From Goniomonas avonlea (taxonomy: Eukaryota > Cryptophyceae > Goniomonadida > Goniomonadaceae), in NCBI GenBank assembly GCA_003573635.1, contig QUTJ01031296.1, forward strand, positions 1 through 10,749: a stretch of 10,749 nucleotides of DNA, in the 5' to 3' direction. The notes under the pieces were generated by a model. The model saw nothing but the letters and a program-made list of their open reading frames with translations. It did not search any database and was not told the DNA's origin. A program made the position numbers and the translations under genes. This document shows positions 1 through 5,500 of the stretch, one piece after another. Numbering within the stretch: the stretch's first letter is position 1; each line of letters opens with the position of its first letter.

Positions 1-20
1 GAGGGAGAAACCGCACTTAC

Positions 21-210
21 GGTCTGGAGAACTCTACGCGATATGAGGGGGTGGGGGGGGGGGGTACCTGCGAGGTCATCGGGTTTGACAGCGTCTTTGT
101 TTTTCGACAGCGGAACCAAATGAAGATCCCACCAATGAGGCAGACAGTGCCCCCAAGGACCGGCCCGATCACATCAGTGATGAGCTGCCAGTCATTGGCA
201 CCATCTGCGG
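21..210 (-). CDS. Gene A exon 3: transmembrane helix and proline-rich tail
   Basis: The acceptor GATACAG at 211 joins in phase to give NAADGANDW, followed by a membrane helix (ITDVIGPVLGG...GGIFIWF) and a basic stop-transfer. The tail continues through a C12-A-C5 run as VPPPPTPSYRVEFSR to a perfect donor GTAAGT at position 20. An alternative donor CAG|GTACCC at 67 would end the exon at 68. The homopolymer length decides the frame, so the tail after residue 367 is uncertain. Confidence 0.6.
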
Positions 211-1460
211 CTGTATCAGAATGCACAGTTTCCCGGTTGTTCATCGCGTATCCGACTTATCAATTTCTTAGCTTCAGATCGACTCGAGTCCCTGACTTTT
301 CCATTTCTTAGCTTCAGATCGACTCGCCGACTTGCGTCTGTCTGTAACACTCCGGCTTGCTGTCCATACACCCCCATGGCACCGACCTGTGTGTTCCCGC
401 TCCCCCAGATTTTGGGCGCGTATTGGTGACTATTCTACCGTGCTTTTGTCCTTACCGTTGGGCGCTGTGAAGGTGAAGGTGAACTCGTTACTGAAGTTCC
501 CGGTAATTGGTGTTGCGTTCTTGTCCATCAGGCCAATGAATAACTGCAGCTGCACATCACCGAGCTCGCCCTGAAACTGAGCGTAGAAGGTTTGGGTTCC
601 ATCATCGTCCGGAGCTGGATCGGTGATGCCTTGGCAACCCTCAAAGTAGGCCTTTCTTGACTTTTCAACTCGGAGGACGTGGATGTATGTGTTATGATTC
701 GCAAAGTTAATGCCAGTGATGCCCACAGCCGAACCGGACTTTGCTGCTGGAGGGCTCAGGTGCAGAACTTTCGGGGCTGAGAAGCCGTGTGAAAAACTCT
801 CGCGGACAGGGTTGACAAACTCACGATCGTAGTCGAAATCCATGCCGGAAAATTGTTTGTACTGCTGACAGTGCTCATGTGCAGGTCCGCCGTTGTTTGT
901 AAGCAAAATTGATAGCGGCTGCTGCCCGAAAAGGTGCGGCACCTGACACGTCGCCGTTTCGCCCGTGTGACCGATTTTCAGATCTCGACACAGACAAGGG
1001 GAATCGTCTGGGCTCGTCAAGTCAATGTGACAGAGTTCAGGAACCCCGAAGAAAATATTCAAGGTATGGCTCGAATCCACAGCACTGAAGTCTGTACCCG
1101 ACCCAGAAAATGTCACAAGGTAAGCATCTTGATTGCTTGGTCCACTCCTCGGACTGACATCACACAACGTGACAGACCAAAACTTCTTACCATCCCCGCA
1201 AGCAACTGTCCACCAGCGTCAATTACACCCCAAAACGAGAGAGACCTACCCTCGGAGCAGCCAGGTGGGGCGGTCGGCATTCGGTGGTGTGAAGAGTTCG
1301 CGTTCGAAAAGTTGTCACTACGAATGAGTGGCTTGGCGTGCTCACGAGCATCCTCGAGAGGTAATACGGAGGCTTCCAAACGATCTCCCTCAACATACAC
1401 CTGAGGAATCCCGACAACCAAGACCACACACGACACGAGAAGGATCCTGACAAGCAGCAT
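21..1460 (-). CDS. Gene A: type I membrane protein with two IPT/TIG-like domains (3' partial)
   Basis: Three exons are modelled: 1460-1250, 1205-456 and 210-21. The introns are 1249-1206 (44 bases) and 455-211 (245 bases). Both junctions are phase 1 and restore one frame of about 383 codons before the window edge. Residues 1-24 are a clear signal peptide (MLLVRILLVSCVVLVV...). Residues about 81-175 and 214-319 look like IPT/TIG Ig-like domains. The first has VSPRSGP, later ATCQVPHLFG and PLSILL. The second has KVLHLSPPAAKSGSAVGITG and ends FTFTFTAP. A hydrophobic helix lies at about 330-353, followed by basic RCRKTK, so the ectodomain is outside and the tail inside. N-glycosylation sequons include NFS, NAT and GNFS. 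The start ATG has A at -3. IPT/TIG domains occur in plexins, PKHD1-like proteins and many protist surface proteins; an adhesion or receptor role is inferred only. Confidence 0.75.
211..455 (-). other. Gene A intron 2
   Basis: This 245-base intron has donor GTAAGG and acceptor GATACAG, with a TCTGAT branch-like site close to the acceptor. It contains a 40-base-period direct duplication (263-326). Confidence 0.65.
263..326. repeat. Direct tandem duplication, 24-base identical core, 40-base period
   Basis: The same 24 bases (starting ATTTCTTAGCTTCAG and ending GACTCG) occur at 263-286 and 303-326. The 16 bases between them are partly similar to the flanks. The repeat lies wholly inside the intron of gene A that precedes the membrane-helix exon. 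Confidence 0.9.
456..1205 (-). CDS. Gene A exon 2: both IPT/TIG-like domains
   Basis: It opens after GGTGGACAG at 1206, with a TTGAC branch-like site about 14 bases upstream, and begins ACGDGKKFWSVTLCDVSP. The exon stays open for 750 bases. It holds two IPT-like units with paired cysteines (C85, C129, C141/C143, C157 and C182 in my numbering). The donor AACG|GTAAGG at 455 is close to consensus, and reading on hits a stop six codons later. Confidence 0.75.
1250..1460 (-). CDS. Gene A exon 1: signal peptide and N-terminal linker
   Basis: It encodes 70 codons plus one base. The signal peptide is followed by a short acidic, Ser/Asn-rich segment containing the sequons NFS and NSS. The donor GAGG|GTAGGT at 1249 is phase 1. 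An earlier donor-like CAG|GTGTAT lies just after the signal peptide, but using it would discard open, protein-like sequence. Confidence 0.7.
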
Positions 1461-1673
1461 AGTCGGTCCAGCACGTCACAATCTCATGTATGAAGACTTG
1501 ATATTGTGCTCGATAAGTACAGAGCGTAGTCTACAGTTTGTTTTCTTGCCCTACAAACAGATCAGAAAATCTGTCATCAGAAAAATTTCCACTGAAAAAA
1601 ACGTCGTCTGGTCAGGACGATATCGTACTCGACCTTGATCGCGGCCTTTCCCGGCCTCCCGAGTCCTCAGGCC

Positions 1674-1689
1674 CTGGTAAATTTACCAG
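1674..1689. repeat. 16-bp perfect palindrome CTGGTAAATTTACCAG
   Basis: A perfect two-fold symmetric site. It is followed at 1703-1727 by a looser inverted pair (CTGGTA ... TACCAG) around a T-rich centre. It belongs to a family of similar dyads in the same intergenic region. Confidence 0.9.
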
Positions 1690-1896
1690 TGTCTGCCACT
1701 GTCTGGTATTCAAGTTTTTTTTACCAGCTCGCCCAAATGGCCGCCTCATTTGTGGCCGCAGGGCTGCCAGAGTCGCAATTGACGTGCATGGGATTTTGGA
1801 TGTAACTGGCTCTGCACGTTGCTCGCACGTAGATGCATATATTCTAATTTCAGTGGGTCAACTTGTGGCTTTGTATCTGACATGGGTGGCCGACGG

Positions 1897-1913
1897 CAGA
1901 TCATATAGATCTG
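1897..1913. repeat. Inverted repeat CAGATC-ATATA-GATCTG
   Basis: Six-base arms flank a five-base centre. It is short enough to be chance, but lies in the same dyad-rich region. Confidence 0.6.
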
Positions 1914-2084
1914 GTCGTTGCGCAGCTTTAGGGCCACAAACCATGGCGTTAAAACTTCAAGGCTTGCCTCTTGAACTTGGCGAAGCGGCGCCGTTTTAAT
2001 ATATTAAATATTTTAAATTATTTTGTATTCTTCCAAACCGTTCATTTCATGTATCAATCTTATCGTACAGCAAGTACCTAGCCG

Positions 2085-2120
2085 ATTTACCAGCCTGGTG
2101 AAATTTACCAGCCTGGTAAT
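2085..2120. repeat. Tandem pair of 18-bp palindromic units, ATTTACCAGCCTGGTRAW type
   Basis: Units start at 2085 and 2103. Each carries ACCAG-C-CTGGT, and the second is a 15-base perfect dyad TTACCAG-C-CTGGTAA (2105-2119). The arms match the palindrome at 1674-1689. Confidence 0.9.
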
Positions 2121-2155
2121 TAGCAAGTAGGACTAGTGCCTACTAATTCCTGTCG

Positions 2156-2171
2156 CTGGTTTATAAACCAG
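2156..2171. repeat. 16-bp perfect palindrome CTGGTTTATAAACCAG
   Basis: Perfect symmetry around TTATAA. It is followed immediately by another CTGGTT half-site. The outer CTGGT/ACCAG arms are the same as in the dyads at 1674 and 2085. Confidence 0.9.
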
Positions 2172-2552
2172 CGGCTGGTTAGATAGATCGCTGGAAAATG
2201 TGGGTTAATGCATATCGGTGATTAGCAATTACATCCGATGATCAGCGGTCACCCCCCCAAATTCTCGCCGACAGAATTACTCTACTTTCGCTCTCCATTT
2301 GTTATTCAATGACTATAGCACGTGTTTTTCGGTGCAAGGAGTCAAGTAAATTGAAGCACCGCACATCAGTTTGAGAAGAATGGAGTCATTTTTTTCTTAC
2401 ACAGACAACAGACACCGAGGTTTTGAACAGAATTGTATCGCCAAAGACAGAGACATGGCCTTCGTCGTGCCGCGCTTGGCGAGCTATTGAAGCGCCTTGC
2501 TTCTCTGGAAAACAAAGCGACGGGTGCGTGTATGATAAATGCAATGAAGTTG

Positions 2553-2592
2553 TTACACTCGAGGCAGCGCGGGGGCCTCGGACATCTCCACA
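2553..2592 (-). CDS. Gene B exon 9: C-terminal tail and stop
   Basis: After GAGCTAACCCTC...TCAACAG, an excellent branch site and acceptor, the phase-2 join gives GGVEMSEAPALPRV and then TAA at 2555-2553. Codon use is strongly GC-ending, like the rest of the gene. Confidence 0.75.
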
Positions 2593-5500
2593 CTGTTGAC
2601 GAGAGAGGGTTAGCTCGTTGACACTCAAGGGGGCAAGCACCGATGGCGGACGCTCACACCAGAAATACTGGACATGCTCCACGACGAGAAAACACGAAAA
2701 CGCGCGCACACCCAGAATTACGGGACACGACTGCTCAACGCCGAGAAAACACGAAAACACGTACCCTCCAGAGCCCATACCCTGGCCGAAAAGCAGGGGC
2801 TTGAACTTGACAATCGTGACGACGTTGGCGCCCGCGCTGACAACCAAAGCCGTGCCCAGCGGAACCATGGCGCCAGCCCAAATGGCGAGGAGGTACTTGT
2901 TGTACGCATCCTCGGCGTCCTGGAGCATGCGCAGGTACTCCTCGTTACTGATACCGTTGGCGGCACCAGCAGGCACGGTCTTGTCGTGGTGCTCGGTGCC
3001 CTGGGGAGGGGTTCCGGGGTTGGGTGTGCCGGCTGGGGGGTTGGTCTTGTCCGTCGGGATGGTGCCGTCCGAGCAAACACACTGAGGGCAGACGCACTTG
3101 TCCTCAAGGGCAGCACAGCGCTGGTTGGAACACACGCTGCGCGACACACTGGTCAGGCTGCTCCTCGAGCAGGGTGCGGCAGTGAGCGAGACTGGGTGCG
3201 TGCATGTTTCTCGCTCTCGCCCTGTGTGCGGCACCCATGTTCAAGTCTCGCTCGATTATCTAAAAACAAAAACGTCGATCAAGGAACCAAATCAACTCAA
3301 ACACTGAACGTCCACACAGTTCTCCGCCGAAACCATCTGCCCACTGGCCACCCCTCTATGGAACAGTTGAACAACTCACCAGAGCTTCTTGCCACAGGGA
3401 ACAGCGGCAGGCGTTGGGTTGTTGACAGGGCACGTGGCCTCGCTCACGTTGACCTTGATATCGTTGATAATCTCGCCAGTGGGCTTGACAATAACAGGGG
3501 CAAACGTGGAGCAGACAGCCCCGACGCCAGTGCCGTAAGGGAACATGGTGTCGTAGTCTGCCACAACCTTGGGCATCGTCTTGAGCGGGCAGTCAAGCTG
3601 CAGGGTGACGTTCTTTGCCGCAGACGTGCACCCGTCCGTGGTGGTGAAAGTGAACTGGTAGGCACCGCCCTTGTCAGCAGTGAAGTTGAGCAGGGGGGTG
3701 CTGCCAACAAGGACCATACGGTTGGCCGCGTTGTTGATTTGGGCGAAGTAGGACGAACCGCATGGTGCGCTCCACAGCCACCAACCGTTGGTGAGGCTGG
3801 TGTTGCAGACGCCGATGGGCACCGGCGCCGGGGGAGGGACGATGACGGGGGGAAGGCGGTAAGTGCAAGACTGTTCAATGACGTTCCAGGAAAAGAAGGA
3901 GGCCTTGCAGTCGTCGGCCCCAGCAGTGTTGAGGATGGCTGTCGTGCAACAGAGTCAGTGACGACAGCCAGCAGAGGAAAACACCAACCCAGAGACCAAC
4001 AACCAAGGCACGAGTTCTAAATGAAAACTCAAAAAACATCAAGGTGACGCACACAAAGCGTTGAGCGCGACCGAGTTGAAGGTGTTGCCGGTTCCACGAC
4101 TGGTGAAGTTGACCGGGTTGACAGCAGTAGCGACAGGAAGGGAAGTCAGAGCGGGTTTGGGGCAGTTCTGGCCCTGAACGCCAGTGCAGAACACCTGTGG
4201 AGCGATGATCAGTCTTGAGAAGAGAAAATATCAACAAAGAACAGTTCCATGCACCGGACGGGGGCACAGTTAGGAGGGAAACTGAGAAACAGCAAACAGG
4301 ATCAGTGCAATATATTGATGGGCGTGTCGGGCTGCGGAACACGAACGAGCGCGTACCTCAAAGCGCTTGGTGCCCATCGTGGTGGCACAGCCGTTAGAGA
4401 CAACAAAACTAATCGTGTAGAAACCGCCGATCTGGGGGCTGAAGGAGGTGACGGCACCCTGGGCATTCATGAGTGACTCTTGGGTCACGTTGGCCTGCGC
4501 CGAACCGCAGGGCGCTTCGGTGACGTTCCACCTGAAGTCGGTGATGCCGGTAACGTCCGACAGGGAGATGAACAACCTGTCGCCAGTCATCGGCTTGGCC
4601 GGGTTGCTGCCACCGGTCTTGCTCCAGATGACGACCTGGCGAGGAGCGATGGTGCAGGGCTTGGCGGTGAAGGTCCATGTGGAGGACTGGCCGCTCGCGC
4701 AGCCATCGGTGAACTTGAGGCGCACAGAGTACTGACCAGTGATGTCCGGAGTGAAACACGTCTGAGCAACGTCTGAGCGGCCGAGAGTGACGCCGCTGTA
4801 ACCGTGATTGGACAGAATAGCGGTCTCAGTGACGGTCATAGTACGAGTGTACGTCTCAATGGTCTGCGTGGTGGTGCTCGTTGTGAGACCAGGCGTGGTG
4901 ACTGAGCTCGTGATCACATTGGGAGGGGAGGGGAGCGTGACTGTTGGCTGCACTCCAGTCATGCCCCACCCACTCCCAGCCGGGGAGGACACCATCTCCC
5001 ACGTGTAAGTGGTCTTGGGGTGGTTTTGAGGGGGGGTGGTCAGGGAAGCCCTCCAGGCATCGCTGTCGAGGCGAAGGCAGATGGTGTTGTATTTCCCGTT
5101 GTCGTTGTCGACGGAGACACCAGAGGCAACTGTATTCCACTGGATCGGGTTGACAGCGGCGACAGTGGAGACGGACATGGACGAGGTGGCGTACTGGACG
5201 TACTGGTCGGGCGATGAGTACGGGTTGCACTGCGCGGTGACACGGAACGTGTACTGCGCCAACAGCTGGCACTTGTCTTTCATGGTGAATATGATCAGGT
5301 ACGTGCCAGGTGCATCCGGCTGGAACGTCAGCGGGGAGCAGGCCCCGTTGGGCAGCGAGCACATATTGACGTAGTCGCCCGAGAACCCGACAAAGGCAGA
5401 GCCGAGCTGGCCCTGGCGGGTAGCACTTCCGTCGGCGTTGGTCACTGTCCATGTGTAGGTGTCGCCAGTCTGGTTGAAGCCGGTCTGCACCTGAGGCAGC

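Larger units (their letters stand above)
1461..2552. other. Intergenic region between gene B 3' end and gene A 5' end
   Basis: About 1.1 kb with no convincing exon. Next to gene A it holds the 5' flank, including a minimal ATG-AGA-TTG-TGA upstream ORF (1487-1476, minus). The middle is rich in CTGGTA/TACCAG dyads. A stretch at 1996-2031 is almost pure A/T. Next to gene B it must hold the 3' UTR. I see no canonical AATAAA on the minus strand there; AATAAC at 2306-2301 is a weak candidate. Confidence 0.6.

Noticed and set aside
1538-1999. 153-codon plus-strand open frame in the intergenic region
   Set aside because: It begins at a TTG, runs through the palindrome and poly-T tracts, has no domain-like sequence and no supporting splice sites.
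3260-3270. Strong-looking acceptor TTTTTGTTTTTAG in gene B intron 7
   Set aside because: Joining exon 7 (phase 2) here makes an immediate TGA stop and loses the Cys-rich patch and membrane helix.
2674-4020. 448-codon plus-strand open frame
   Set aside because: It lies antisense to gene B exons 7 and 8. The minus strand carries clear modules, a membrane helix and matched splice sites, while this frame is Arg/Gly/Val-rich shadow sequence.
4808-5008. Plus-strand hydrophobic open frame (Val-rich) as a small membrane protein
   Set aside because: It is the antisense of the Thr-rich insert of module 8; ACN codons read backwards give Val/Cys/Ser-rich sequence by chance.
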